Assembly (NCBI GenBank): GCA_905221105.1
Contig: CAJNBW010000008.1
Location: forward strand, 1 to 64,000
Reading direction: 5' to 3'
Length of the DNA stretch: 64,000 nt
Origin: a bacterium
GTDB taxonomy: Bacteria > Bacillota > Bacilli > Lactobacillales > Streptococcaceae
Made by a program: the position numbers and the translations under genes. Below are positions 20,223 to 30,947 of the stretch, piece after piece (position 1 is the stretch's first letter; each line of letters opens with the position of its first letter). The notes beneath the pieces are model-generated. The model made no database searches and was not told where the DNA came from. It saw only the letters and a list, made by a program, of their open reading frames with translations.

Positions 20223-20250
20223 TTGACAATTAGTAAGAAATTGATATAAT
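20223..20250 (+). promoter_or_regulatory. Promoter of tRNA-Glu/tRNA-Asn
   Basis: Perfect TTGACA (20223-20228) and TATAAT (20245-20250) with 16-bp spacing, the same architecture as the tRNA-Glu promoter at the left edge. Confidence 0.88.
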
Positions 20251-20273
20251 GGTTATATCTGCTACAGATAGAA

Positions 20274-20345
20274 GGTCCGTTGGTCAAGGGGTTAAGACAC
20301 CGCCTTTTCACGGCGGTAACACGGGTTCGAATCCCGTACGGACTA
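20274..20345 (+). tRNA. tRNA-Glu (anticodon TTC)
   Basis: 72 nt; acceptor GGTCCGT / ACGGACT with discriminator A; anticodon stem CCGCC/GGCGG with loop TTTTCAC (TTC); T-loop GGTTCGAATCC. Second tRNA-Glu copy in the window. Confidence 0.96.
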
Positions 20346-20350
20346 TTTTA

Positions 20351-20424
20351 TCCGCCATAGCTCAGTTGGTAGTAGCGCATGACTGTTAATCATGATGTCG
20401 TAGGTTCGAGTCCTACTGGCGGAG
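20351..20424 (+). tRNA. tRNA-Asn (anticodon GTT)
   Basis: 74 nt; acceptor TCCGCCA / TGGCGGA with discriminator G; anticodon stem CATGA/TCATG with loop CTGTTAA (GTT). It is 5 bp after tRNA-Glu and shares its promoter. Confidence 0.96.
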
Positions 20425-20431
20425 TATAGAT

Positions 20432-20462
20432 AAAAGGGAACACAACTGTGTTCCTCTTTTTA
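20432..20462 (+). terminator. Bidirectional terminator after tRNA-Asn
   Basis: Stem AAAAGGGAACACA / TGTGTTCCTCTTTT serves the tRNA unit on the plus strand and the convergent TetR gene on the minus strand. Confidence 0.85.
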
Positions 20463-20464
20463 TA

Positions 20465-21007
20465 TCAATTTGCATCACCAAGCATCTTCATAAGGAAGTC
20501 TGTTATTTCTTGAGGACTTTCTTTTTTTCCATGTGCAATCCAAGTTTGACAGACACCAAAAAGTGCATGAGTTAGATAGACGCTACTATATTCTAATTCA
20601 GTGGTATTGAGATTCAGTTTCATAAATCGCTTTTGTAAATCCGTACTAAGCATGATACGAAGTTTATTTCGTAAGAAATTTTGGATTTCTTTAGTCCCAT
20701 TTTCAGAAAGAAGGGCAGCCAGAAGTGGTTCTGACTCTAGATATTCAAAGACTTCTAAAATAGCGTCTCTTTTGTGATGAGCATGTTTTTGAAAAATATA
20801 TTCAAATGTATGGAATAGCTTGCTTTGATAGTGCTCAATCATATCATACTTATCCTTATAGTGAGTATAGAAGCTGGAACGACTAATTCCGGCTTTGTCT
20901 GCTAACTTGACAGTAGAAATTTGATCAAATGGCTGTTCCATCAGTAATTGTACCATAGCATTTTCAATAGTTCGCTTTGTTTTTAAGCGTTTGTTACTTT
21001 CTTGCAT
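20465..21007 (-). CDS. TetR/AcrR family transcriptional regulator
   Basis: The 180-residue protein has an N-terminal TetR HTH (about 10-55, MEQPFDQISTVKLADKAGISRSSFYTHYKDK) and an all-helical C-terminal effector domain. It is divergent from the yhgE-like gene; the gap contains two near-identical palindromes. Inferred role: repressor of itself and the membrane protein gene. The inducer is unknown. Confidence 0.9.
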   Translation of the reverse strand: MQESNKRLKTKRTIENAMVQLLMEQPFDQISTVKLADKAGISRSSFYTHYKDKYDMIEHYQSKLFHTFEYIFQKHAHHKRDAILEVFEYLESEPLLAALLSENGTKEIQNFLRNKLRIMLSTDLQKRFMKLNLNTTELEYSSVYLTHALFGVCQTWIAHGKKESPQEITDFLMKMLGDAN

Positions 21008-21028
21008 ATTTCCTCCTTGTAAACAAAT

Positions 21029-21121
21029 TAGACTATATGTCTAAAAATGGATTTTTTATCTTGTAATTTAGATTTTTTTAATGTATAATCTATTATATCA
21101 AAATTTTAGACAATATGTTTA
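21029..21121. promoter_or_regulatory. Paired TetR operators and yhgE promoter
   Basis: TAGACTATATGTCTA (21029-21043) and TAGACAATATGTTTA (21107-21121) are 15-bp palindrome-like sites differing at two positions. The first lies just upstream of the regulator gene and the second just upstream of the yhgE ribosome site. Between them is TTGTAA (21061-21066), 17 bp, TATAAT (21084-21089). Confidence 0.8.
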
Positions 21122-21136
21122 AAAAAAGGAGAAGAT

Positions 21137-23779
21137 ATGTTTAAAGAATGGAAAGCAATTTTTAAAAAACCAACCTTTATTATTGTCATGATAGGGATTT
21201 CTCTTATTCCAGCTCTGTACAATATCATATTTTTGTCATCAATGTGGGATCCATACGGGCAAGTGTCTGACTTACCTGTGGCAGTTGTCAATAATGATAA
21301 AGAAGCTTCCTATAACGGTAATACCATGGCTATAGGAAAAGACATGGTGTCAAATTTAAAAGAAAATAAAAGCTTAGATTTTCATTTCGTAGATGAAGAG
21401 GAAGGTAAGAAGGGGTTGGAAGATGGCGATTACTATATGGTAGTGACTTTACCAAGTGATTTATCTGAAAAAGCAGCTTCTATTTTAACGAATCATCCAG
21501 AGCAAATGCAAATCGATTATCAGACTTCAAGTGGTCATAGTTTTATTGCTAGCAAGATGAGCGATTCTGCGATGACACAATTGAAGCAGAATGTTTCTAC
21601 CAATGTAACCGAGACCTACACTAAAGCTTTATTTGATAAGATGGTCGAATTAAAGGATGGTATGAGTCAAGCGGCTTCTGGTAGTGAAAAATTAACTGAT
21701 GGAGCGAATCAATTAGTGACAGGAAGTCAAACATTGACTACTAACCTACACTCTTTAGCAGATTCAAGTTTAACATTTTCAAATGGAACGGAGCAGTTTA
21801 CTAAAGGATTATCCTCTTATGTTTCTGGTGTTGAACAACTTCATCTTGGCTTAGGGACTTTTAATAGTGGTTTAGTTACATATACTGGTGCAGTAAGTAA
21901 ATTAGATAGCGGATTAGGTCAATTAGCTTCTAAAAGTCCTGAATTAGTAGGAGGAATCAATCAATTATATACTGGTGTAGAGGCCTATACTGGAGGTGTT
22001 TCTCAGCTCAATACTGGTCTTAACCAATTTTCATCTGGTGTTAATGCCTATACAAATGGAGTGGGAAATCTTGCAACAGGTGCTAATCAGTTATCTAGTC
22101 AATCAGCTACACTTCGAATGGGTGTGGAGCAATTAAGTGAAGGGATTCAACAACTTTCTAGTAAGTTAGATGCTTCGTCTGGGCAAAAAGATCAAATTAA
22201 TCAATTATCTTCTGGTCTGAATCAGTTAAATCAAGCTATTCAAAATATTGATGTTGGAGATACAAAACAATTGTCTTCTGTTTTATCAAGTATAGTTTCT
22301 CTTTCTAATCAAATGTTAGCAAGTGCTCAGTCTGAAAAAGCAACTACATTAGCCAATATTCAATCAACAGCAGCTTATCAATCATTGACAAGTGAGCAAC
22401 AAGCTGAGATAAGCGCTTCTGTATCTCAAAATTCGACTGATAGCATTCAATCGGCTCAGTCAATTATAGCTTTAGTACAAGGTTTACAGGGAGGATTAGA
22501 AAACTTACAAAATCAATCTTCTAATCTTTCAACATTAAAAGATAAAGCTAATCAAGTATTACCGCTTGCTTCTACTTCTTTGACAGGATTGTCAAGTGGA
22601 TTAACAGAAATACAGGGAGCAGTGACGAGTAAATTAGTTCCTGCCAGTCAGTCGATTGCATCAGGTGTAAATGCATATACTGCAGGTGTTGATAAAGTTT
22701 CTCAAGGCGCAAGTCAACTAAGTGAAAAAAATTCCACCTTGACAGGTAGTTTGGATCAACTAGTTTCAGGCTCAAATACCTTGACACAAAAATCTTCTAG
22801 CTTGACAGCAGGAGTTGGTCAATTAGTTGAAAAAACTCCAGAATTAGTATCTGGTATTGAAAAATTATCAACTGGCTCTAACCAATTGAATCAAAAGAGT
22901 CAAGAATTAATGGCAGGAGTTGATAAATTACAATCAGGATCTGGTCAATTAGCAGACAAATCCAGTCAGTTACTTTCAGGTGCTTCTCAATTAGAGAATG
23001 GAGCTAATAAATTGGCAGATGGATCTGGGAAACTTGCAGAAGGTGGAACAAAGTTAACTTCTGGATTGGAAGATTTACAGGCAGGAGTTGCTTCTTTAGG
23101 ACAAGGACTAGGTAATGCTAGTGATCAACTCAAATCAGCATCAACAGAATCTAAAAATGCAGAGATTTTGTCAAATCCACTCAATCTTTCAAAAACAGAC
23201 AATGATCAAGTTCCTGTAAATGGGATTGCTATGGCTCCTTATATGATATCAGTCGCTCTCTTTGTTGCTGCATTATCAACAAATATGATTTTTGCTAAAT
23301 TACCTTCAGGTCGTCATCCTGAAACTCGCTGGGCTTGGTTCAAATCTCGCTTTGAGATAAATGGAGTTATAGCTGTTTTAGCCGCTATCTTAGTCTATGG
23401 TGGCGTTCATCTTATTGGTCTAACAGCAAATCATGAAATGAGAACCTTGTTCTTAATTATTATCGTAAGCTTAACATTTATGTCTATGGTAACTGCATTA
23501 ACAACATGGAATAGCCGTGTAGGAGCTTTCTTCTCTCTTATTTTGCTATTATTACAGTTAGCATCAAGTGCAGGTACCTATCCACTTGCTTTGACAAATA
23601 ATTTCTTTAGAGCTATTAATCCTTGGTTACCAATGAGTTATTCGGTTTCTGGATTACGACAAACAATTTCTATGACAGGAAATATTCATCATCAAGTCAT
23701 TTTCCTTGCTGTGATATTAGCCCTATTTACTGGTTTAGGTATGCTAGCCTATCAACCTAAGAAAATGGAAGAAGATTAA
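21137..23779 (+). CDS. YhgE/Pip-family membrane protein
   Basis: The 880-residue protein resembles YhgE/Pip (phage infection protein) and distantly the EsaA protein of type VII secretion. One transmembrane helix near the N-terminus (about 13-33) is followed by a long extracellular region of degenerate repeats of the type Gxx-QL-xxG (about 170-690) predicted to be helical/coiled, and then five to six C-terminal membrane helices (about 705-870). It has an AAGGAG ribosome site. Its function in streptococci is unknown; the dedicated TetR suggests induction by a membrane-active compound. Low-complexity Ser/Gln/Leu composition. Confidence 0.88.
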   Translation: MFKEWKAIFKKPTFIIVMIGISLIPALYNIIFLSSMWDPYGQVSDLPVAVVNNDKEASYNGNTMAIGKDMVSNLKENKSLDFHFVDEEEGKKGLEDGDYYMVVTLPSDLSEKAASILTNHPEQMQIDYQTSSGHSFIASKMSDSAMTQLKQNVSTNVTETYTKALFDKMVELKDGMSQAASGSEKLTDGANQLVTGSQTLTTNLHSLADSSLTFSNGTEQFTKGLSSYVSGVEQLHLGLGTFNSGLVTYTGAVSKLDSGLGQLASKSPELVGGINQLYTGVEAYTGGVSQLNTGLNQFSSGVNAYTNGVGNLATGANQLSSQSATLRMGVEQLSEGIQQLSSKLDASSGQKDQINQLSSGLNQLNQAIQNIDVGDTKQLSSVLSSIVSLSNQMLASAQSEKATTLANIQSTAAYQSLTSEQQAEISASVSQNSTDSIQSAQSIIALVQGLQGGLENLQNQSSNLSTLKDKANQVLPLASTSLTGLSSGLTEIQGAVTSKLVPASQSIASGVNAYTAGVDKVSQGASQLSEKNSTLTGSLDQLVSGSNTLTQKSSSLTAGVGQLVEKTPELVSGIEKLSTGSNQLNQKSQELMAGVDKLQSGSGQLADKSSQLLSGASQLENGANKLADGSGKLAEGGTKLTSGLEDLQAGVASLGQGLGNASDQLKSASTESKNAEILSNPLNLSKTDNDQVPVNGIAMAPYMISVALFVAALSTNMIFAKLPSGRHPETRWAWFKSRFEINGVIAVLAAILVYGGVHLIGLTANHEMRTLFLIIIVSLTFMSMVTALTTWNSRVGAFFSLILLLLQLASSAGTYPLALTNNFFRAINPWLPMSYSVSGLRQTISMTGNIHHQVIFLAVILALFTGLGMLAYQPKKMEED

Positions 23780-23811
23780 AAAAAATCGACCAAACAACTG
23801 GTCGATTTTTT
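23778..23811. terminator. Bidirectional terminator between yhgE-like and yfhO-like genes
   Basis: Stem AAAATCGACCA / TGGTCGATTTT flanked by A- and T-runs. It extends into the last codons of the convergent gene. Confidence 0.88.
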
Positions 23812-26353
23812 ATGTCTTAGATGACTTTCGTTTGTGATTATAGATTGCAAATAGTAAAAGAGAAGTAAAGGAACAGATTGCTCCAATAACAAAACCATTG
23901 GGAATAAAGGAAAGTGTAATAGTTCCTTTTCCCTTAGGAACGTCAACTTTCATAAAGCCAGTTTGAGCTTGTTTAATTTCTATTTTCTTCCCATCTTGGT
24001 AGGCAGACCAACCTTTGTCATAAGGAATGGTGAAGAAAATGGACGTATCTTGTTTGACATCATATGTAGCAAAGACCTTGTTTTTAGAAGTTGATACTGT
24101 GATAGGTTGTTCTTTAATTTTTTGAATTGCCTCGGTGAAAGTTTTGGTATCTAAACGATAGAAGGTAGGAGATTCAAATGATACTTGTGAATTTCCAGGG
24201 AAACTAACATTGATATTGAAAGTTTTTTTCTCTTTTGTATAGCCTAGATTAAAGAAGGAGAAGACATTATCAGTTGTAAAAGTTTTCTTTTCTCCATTTA
24301 CAAGGATGTCAACTTTTTTTTGTTTGTCATTAGAAAAGTGAAGGTTTGTGAAAGAAAGATAAACTTGGCTGTTTTCTGGCACTTCAATTTGATACTGGAT
24401 TGCTGCATCCTCATTTGAAGAACTTGTAACACTAATCAAATCATCAGTATTCTCTGTTTTTTCATAGGGTATTGGAGAAAAATAATCAAAATTGACGTCA
24501 GCAAGTTGATTTAAAAACGAGGCCTGATTATCTAGAGTGTGTTCAGTGAACTTGACATCATTGTAAACAGATTGACTAGCAAAGGCAATCGGAAGAGAGT
24601 ATTGATTTTCATATAGGGTAAGATTATATTTTTGATAGATATCTTTAAAACCATACTTATCAATAGGACTGTCTGAGATATTGTACTGGATGCCAAATAA
24701 ACTATCAGCTAAAATACTATTATTTGCATAACGGAGATTGAGATTGGTTCCAGAGGATTTAAATCCCAGTTTATCCAAAGTAGAGCTTGCTGAACGATTT
24801 CGAACAGATGAAAATTGAGAGATTCCATTGTAGTTGAATTTCATACTGTCATTCCCTGTCTGAGTTTGTAGTTTTTCAGTACGAGTAAATGAATTTCCAA
24901 TATATGTTGAGAAAGATTCCATAGCTGGGATATCTCGACTATATGCACTTCGAGAAGCAAATCCCCATTCATTAGCAATTCCGTCCATTTGAGATGAAGC
25001 ATTTAAACTTATTTCAACCATTATAAATAAAGAGATTAGAATGGCAAATAGATTTACAGAGATAAACTTTTTGATAATTGCAAGGAGTAAAAGCGAATAG
25101 ACAACCAAAAATTCAAGAGTAAGCAGAATATTCAAATCTGTTAAAAAAGAATAATGTGATTTTAGATAGATGGTAGCTAAAAATCCTGTTACTACAAGAA
25201 AAAGCGAAACTAAAAAGTTCCAGATTTTAATTTCCCTTAGACGATTTAAGACTTCCGCTGCTGTGTAAATTAACAAGGTAGAGAAAATCCAAGCATAGCG
25301 ATGTAAAAACATGTTTGGAGTATGCATGCCTTGCCAAAATAAATCAAGAGCTTCTATATAAAAGCTTGCAATTAAAAATGTAAAGAAGATTGCATAGATA
25401 AGTTTCACGTGAAACTTAATAGATTTCAGCGTAAAAAATAAAATGGTCAAAATAAAGGGGAGTAGTCCAACAAAAATCATTGGGATGGCCCCATACTTTG
25501 TTGTGTCAAAGGAACCAATGAATTGCTTAGCAAAGAGATCAAGATACCAGCTACTTTCAGTTTGAAACTTTGTAACTTCAGTCAATTTTTCCCCATGTGT
25601 CTGTAGATCAAACAGAGTGGGAAGAGTAAGAATCAAACTAGCCGTACCAGCTAAAACGGAGGTGATTATGAAATCAAGAAAAGATGATTTTCGAGTTTTA
25701 AAGTCCCAAGAAATTTGACAGAGATACCAGAAAATAAGAAACAATGCTGTCATATAGCCAAAATAATAGTTTTGGATAAATAAGATTGACAGACTTGTAA
25801 AGTATAATGAGAATTTCTTTTCTGTTATCAGTAGGTGTAAACCAGTGATAATGAAAGGAATCAAGATAAAAACATCCAGCCAGGTTTTTATCTCTAACTG
25901 ACTAACGGTAAAGCTCATCAGAGCATAAGAAGTGGATAAGGCTAGTTTTAAAGTCTGAGGGATATTTTTAAATAATTTATTTAAACTAAAGAAGGTTGAC
26001 AGACCAATCAATCCAAATTTTAAGAGAGTTGTCAGATAGACAGCATCTGGCATATTCGTTAGATCAAAAAAGTAAACCAGAGGTGCGAGAAAACTACCCA
26101 AGTAATAACTAGATAGGGCATAGAAGTTTAGTCCTAGGCCACTTGTAAAGGTATAAAACAGACTACCATTTCCATGTAGGATATTCCTTAGAGTTATATC
26201 AAAAATAACGTATTGATGAAAGCCATCTCCTAATAGAGGAGAGTTGTCACTATTCCAGTAGATACCTTGAGATAGGTATACCCCTGTCATAATCAATACA
26301 GGAATGATGAAAGAAACAAAATAGGTCCAATATGTTTTAAAAAATGATTTCAT
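23810..26353 (-). CDS. YfhO-family polytopic membrane protein
   Basis: The 847-residue protein has about 12 transmembrane helices in its first 420 residues, a large extracellular domain (about 440-820) and a last helix (about 822-840), as in YfhO/GT-C-like proteins. In other Firmicutes YfhO members are linked to glycosylation of wall teichoic or lipoteichoic acid; a similar sugar-transfer role is inference. A parS-like site (25401-25416) lies within the coding sequence. Monocistronic, between terminators. Confidence 0.85.
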   Translation of the reverse strand: MKSFFKTYWTYFVSFIIPVLIMTGVYLSQGIYWNSDNSPLLGDGFHQYVIFDITLRNILHGNGSLFYTFTSGLGLNFYALSSYYLGSFLAPLVYFFDLTNMPDAVYLTTLLKFGLIGLSTFFSLNKLFKNIPQTLKLALSTSYALMSFTVSQLEIKTWLDVFILIPFIITGLHLLITEKKFSLYFTSLSILFIQNYYFGYMTALFLIFWYLCQISWDFKTRKSSFLDFIITSVLAGTASLILTLPTLFDLQTHGEKLTEVTKFQTESSWYLDLFAKQFIGSFDTTKYGAIPMIFVGLLPFILTILFFTLKSIKFHVKLIYAIFFTFLIASFYIEALDLFWQGMHTPNMFLHRYAWIFSTLLIYTAAEVLNRLREIKIWNFLVSLFLVVTGFLATIYLKSHYSFLTDLNILLTLEFLVVYSLLLLAIIKKFISVNLFAILISLFIMVEISLNASSQMDGIANEWGFASRSAYSRDIPAMESFSTYIGNSFTRTEKLQTQTGNDSMKFNYNGISQFSSVRNRSASSTLDKLGFKSSGTNLNLRYANNSILADSLFGIQYNISDSPIDKYGFKDIYQKYNLTLYENQYSLPIAFASQSVYNDVKFTEHTLDNQASFLNQLADVNFDYFSPIPYEKTENTDDLISVTSSSNEDAAIQYQIEVPENSQVYLSFTNLHFSNDKQKKVDILVNGEKKTFTTDNVFSFFNLGYTKEKKTFNINVSFPGNSQVSFESPTFYRLDTKTFTEAIQKIKEQPITVSTSKNKVFATYDVKQDTSIFFTIPYDKGWSAYQDGKKIEIKQAQTGFMKVDVPKGKGTITLSFIPNGFVIGAICSFTSLLLFAIYNHKRKSSKT
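25401..25416. promoter_or_regulatory. parS-like site (inside yfhO-like gene)
   Basis: AGTTTCACGTGAAACT is a perfect 16-bp palindrome containing the full 14-bp parS core GTTTCACGTGAAAC; only the outermost bases differ from consensus. It is 10.5 kb from oriC. Confidence 0.9.
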
Positions 26354-26414
26354 GTTACCTCGTAGAATGATAGAAAACTCAGTTGGTTACCCCAACTGAG
26401 TTTTGAAGTCTTAT

Positions 26415-28037
26415 TTAATCTTTCCAAAGTTCTTTAACTTTTGCTTGTACTTCTGCATTTTCTAGGAATTCATCATAGGTTTCATCGATACGATCAATGA
26501 CGCCATTTTTAGACAAAACAATGATATGGTTTGCCAAAGTTTGGATAAACTCGTGGTCATGACTGGCAAAGATGATTGATTCTTTAAAGTTTTTCAATCC
26601 ATCATTCAAGCTTGAGATAGATTCCAAGTCCAAGTGATTGGTTGGATCATCGAGGACAAGGACATTTGATTTCAAGAGCATGAGTTTTGAAAGCATGACA
26701 CGGACTTTTTCTCCCCCTGACAAGACGTTGACAGGTTTGTTAACCTCATCTCCAGAGAAGAGCATACGACCAAGGAAACCGCGTAGGAAAGTATTGTCAT
26801 CTTCTTCTTTACTTGCAAATTGACGCAACCAGTCAAGGATTGATTCTCCCCCTGCAAAATCAGCTGAGTTATCTTTTGGCAGGTAAGATTGACTAGTTGT
26901 AACTCCCCACTTGACAGTTCCTTCATAGTCAATATCTCCCATGATTGCACGAATTAATGCAGTCGTTTGGATATCATTTTGTCCAATAAGAGCTGTCTTA
27001 TCACCTGGACGCAAGATAAAGCTGATATTATCTAAAATAGTTTCACCATCAATCTTTACAGTTAGATTTTCTACTGTCAAGAGATCATTACCGATCTCAC
27101 GTTCTGCTTTAAAGTTAATAAATGGATATTTACGACTAGATGGCACAATCTCTTCTAGCTCAATCTTGTCAAGCATTTTCTTACGTGAGGTTGCTTGTCT
27201 TGATTTAGAAGCATTGGCAGAGAAACGAGCTACGAATTCTTGTAATTGCTTAATTTTTTCTTCTGCTTTAGCATTACGGTCTGCTAGCAATTTAGCAGCG
27301 AGTTCAGAAGATTCCTTCCAGAAGTCGTAGTTTCCGACATAGAGTTTGATTTTTCCAAAGTCAAGGTCGGCCATGTGAGTACATACTTTGTTTAAGAAGT
27401 GGCGGTCATGGGATACAACGATAACGGTGTTATCAAAGTCAATCAAGAAATCTTCTAACCAAGTAATAGATTGGATATCCAAACCGTTGGTAGGCTCATC
27501 CAATAGAAGAACATCTGGTTTACCAAAAAGTGCTTTGGCGAGGAGAACCTTTACTTTCTCACCATTGGCCAATTCGCTCATATTTTGGTAGTGCAACTCT
27601 TCTGGGATATTTAGGTTTTGAAGTAGTTGAGAGGCTTCACTTTCTGCTTCCCAGCCTCCAAGCTCGGCAAATTCACCTTCGAGCTCGGCTGCACGCACTC
27701 CGTCCTCATCTGAGAAATCTTCCTTCATGTATATAGCATCTTTTTCCTTCATGATGCTATAAAGTTTTTCATTTCCCATGATAACGACATCAATAGCACG
27801 TTCATCTTCATAGTCAAAGTGATTTTGACGAAGAACAGAGAGACGTTCATCTGGACCAAGAGAGATGTGGCCAGTAGTAGGTTCGATATCTCCAGCTAAA
27901 ATTTTTAAAAAGGTTGATTTTCCGGCACCATTAGCACCGATTAATCCATAGGTATTTCCTTCTGTAAATTTGATATTGACATCATCAAAAAGTTTGCGAT
28001 CACTAAAACGTAGTGAAACATCAGATACTGTAAGCAA
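26415..28037 (-). CDS. ABC-F ATPase (YbiT/YkpA type)
   Basis: A soluble protein with two ABC domains and no membrane part, of the ABC-F class that acts on ribosomes. The 540-residue start at TTG 28037 has AGGAG 8 bp upstream; the in-frame ATG at 28064 lies at the predicted transcription start (TTGAAT at 28090-28095, TAGAAT at 28067-28072). NBD1 has Walker A GANGAGKST and a modified signature (ELANGEK); the linker includes FSANASKSRQATSR. NBD2 has an intact signature (LSGGEK) and Walker B but a degenerate Walker A (GQNDIQTTA) lacking the lysine. The substrate state or tRNA target is unknown. Confidence 0.92.
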   Translation of the reverse strand: MLTVSDVSLRFSDRKLFDDVNIKFTEGNTYGLIGANGAGKSTFLKILAGDIEPTTGHISLGPDERLSVLRQNHFDYEDERAIDVVIMGNEKLYSIMKEKDAIYMKEDFSDEDGVRAAELEGEFAELGGWEAESEASQLLQNLNIPEELHYQNMSELANGEKVKVLLAKALFGKPDVLLLDEPTNGLDIQSITWLEDFLIDFDNTVIVVSHDRHFLNKVCTHMADLDFGKIKLYVGNYDFWKESSELAAKLLADRNAKAEEKIKQLQEFVARFSANASKSRQATSRKKMLDKIELEEIVPSSRKYPFINFKAEREIGNDLLTVENLTVKIDGETILDNISFILRPGDKTALIGQNDIQTTALIRAIMGDIDYEGTVKWGVTTSQSYLPKDNSADFAGGESILDWLRQFASKEEDDNTFLRGFLGRMLFSGDEVNKPVNVLSGGEKVRVMLSKLMLLKSNVLVLDDPTNHLDLESISSLNDGLKNFKESIIFASHDHEFIQTLANHIIVLSKNGVIDRIDETYDEFLENAEVQAKVKELWKD

Positions 28038-28110
28038 TGTTTTTCTCCTATATGTGTAATACATTTATTCTACTAGAAAATACGGAAATATTCAAATTTT
28101 TATCTGTCAA

Positions 28111-28149
28111 TTTTGTGTAAATTATATTTACAATTTCCTTTACACAAAA
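28111..28149. repeat. 11-bp inverted repeat in ABC-F/trpS gap
   Basis: TTTTGTGTAAA (28111-28121) and TTTACACAAAA (28139-28149) are exact complements separated by 17 bp. A further TTTACA half-site is at 28127-28132. It lies upstream of both divergent promoters and has operator-like form. Confidence 0.65.
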
Positions 28150-28208
28150 ACATAAATAGCAAGACTGATTTATTTTGATAAATTACGGTTATTTCATTAA
28201 AAAAATGC

Positions 28209-28214
28209 TATAAT
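28209..28214 (+). promoter_or_regulatory. -10 element of trpS
   Basis: A perfect TATAAT with a weak -35. Only about 22 nt of leader remain before the ATG, so there is no room for a tryptophan T-box. Confidence 0.65.
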
Positions 28215-28242
28215 TGAAGGGACCATATCGAAGGAGAACAAA

Positions 28243-29268
28243 ATGACTAAACCCATTATTTTAACAGGAGACCGTCCAACAGGAAAATTGCATATTGGAC
28301 ATTATGTTGGAAGTCTCAAAAATCGAGTATTCTTACAGGAAGAGGATAAGTATGATATGTTTGTGTTCTTGGCTGACCAACAAGCCTTGACAGATCATGC
28401 CAAAGATCCTCAAACCATTGTAGAGTCTATTGGAAATGTGGCTTTGGATTACCTTGCAGTTGGATTGGACCCAAGTAAATCGACTATCTTTATTCAAAGC
28501 CAGATTCCAGAGTTGGCTGAACTATCTATGTACTATATGAATCTGGTTTCATTAGCACGTCTGGAGCGAAATCCAACTGTCAAGACAGAGATTGCTCAAA
28601 AAGGATTTGGGGAAAGTATTCCTACAGGATTCTTGGTCTATCCAATCGCTCAAGCAGCTGACATTACTGCTTTCAAAGCTAATTATGTTCCTGTTGGGAC
28701 AGATCAGAAACCAATGATTGAGCAAACCCGTGAGATTGTTCGTTCTTTTAACAATGCATATAACTGTGATGTCTTGGTAGAACCGGAAGGTATTTATCCA
28801 GAGAATGAGAGAGCAGGTCGTTTACCTGGTTTAGATGGTAATGCTAAAATGTCTAAATCACTCAATAATGGTATTTATTTAGCTGATGATGCGGATACTT
28901 TGCGTAAAAAAGTAATGAGTATGTATACAGATCCATATCATATTCGAGTGGAAGATCCAGGTAAAATTGAAGGAAATATGGTTTTCCATTATCTAGATGT
29001 TTTTGGTCGTCCAGAAGATGCTCAAGAAATTGCTGAAATGAAAGAACATTATCAACGAGGTGGTCTTGGTGATGTGAAAACCAAACGTTATCTACTTGAA
29101 ATATTAGAACGTGAACTTGGTCCTATTCGTGAGCGCCGTATCGAATTTGCTAAGGATATGGGAGAAGTTTATAATATGCTTCAAAAAGGTAGTGAAAGAG
29201 CGCGTGAAGTTGCAGGTCAAACCCTATCTGAGGTTAAAGGAGCAATGGGACTTCATTACTTTAACTAG
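28243..29268 (+). CDS. trpS: Tryptophanyl-tRNA synthetase
   Basis: Class I synthetase charging tRNA-Trp. The 341-residue protein has the HIGH motif (17-20, in PTGKLHIGH) and KMSKS (about 202-206). A good ribosome site (AAGGAG) precedes the ATG. It is followed by a terminator and then guaB. Confidence 0.97.
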   Translation: MTKPIILTGDRPTGKLHIGHYVGSLKNRVFLQEEDKYDMFVFLADQQALTDHAKDPQTIVESIGNVALDYLAVGLDPSKSTIFIQSQIPELAELSMYYMNLVSLARLERNPTVKTEIAQKGFGESIPTGFLVYPIAQAADITAFKANYVPVGTDQKPMIEQTREIVRSFNNAYNCDVLVEPEGIYPENERAGRLPGLDGNAKMSKSLNNGIYLADDADTLRKKVMSMYTDPYHIRVEDPGKIEGNMVFHYLDVFGRPEDAQEIAEMKEHYQRGGLGDVKTKRYLLEILERELGPIRERRIEFAKDMGEVYNMLQKGSERAREVAGQTLSEVKGAMGLHYFN

Positions 29269-29282
29269 CTTTATTTTACAAG

Positions 29283-29320
29283 AAACTATCATTTCTATCT
29301 CGAAGAAAAGATAGTTTTTT
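29283..29320 (+). terminator. Terminator of trpS
   Basis: Stem AAACTATC / GATAGTTT with an inner TTTCT/AGAAA pairing and a T-run. Confidence 0.75.
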
Positions 29321-29337
29321 ATTTACCCCTGTAACAT

Positions 29338-30898
<1,561 letters not shown>

Positions 30899-30906
30899 AA
30901 GAAATA

Positions 30907-30938
30907 AAAAGAACTCCCGTGAAAACAGGAGTTCTTTT
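30907..30938. terminator. Bidirectional terminator guaB/recF
   Basis: Stem AAGAACTCC / GGAGTTCTT flanked by A- and T-runs between convergent genes. Confidence 0.88.
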
Positions 30939-30947
30939 ACAATATTG

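Noticed and set aside
21660..23150. Tandem repeat array within the yhgE-like gene as a DNA repeat
   Set aside because: The periodicity is at the protein level (GxxQL-type motifs); nucleotide copies are too diverged to be a recent tandem repeat.
28065..28242. A T-box leader for trpS
   Set aside because: The -10 at 28209 leaves only about 22 nt of leader, and no T-box sequence or specifier stem-loop is present.
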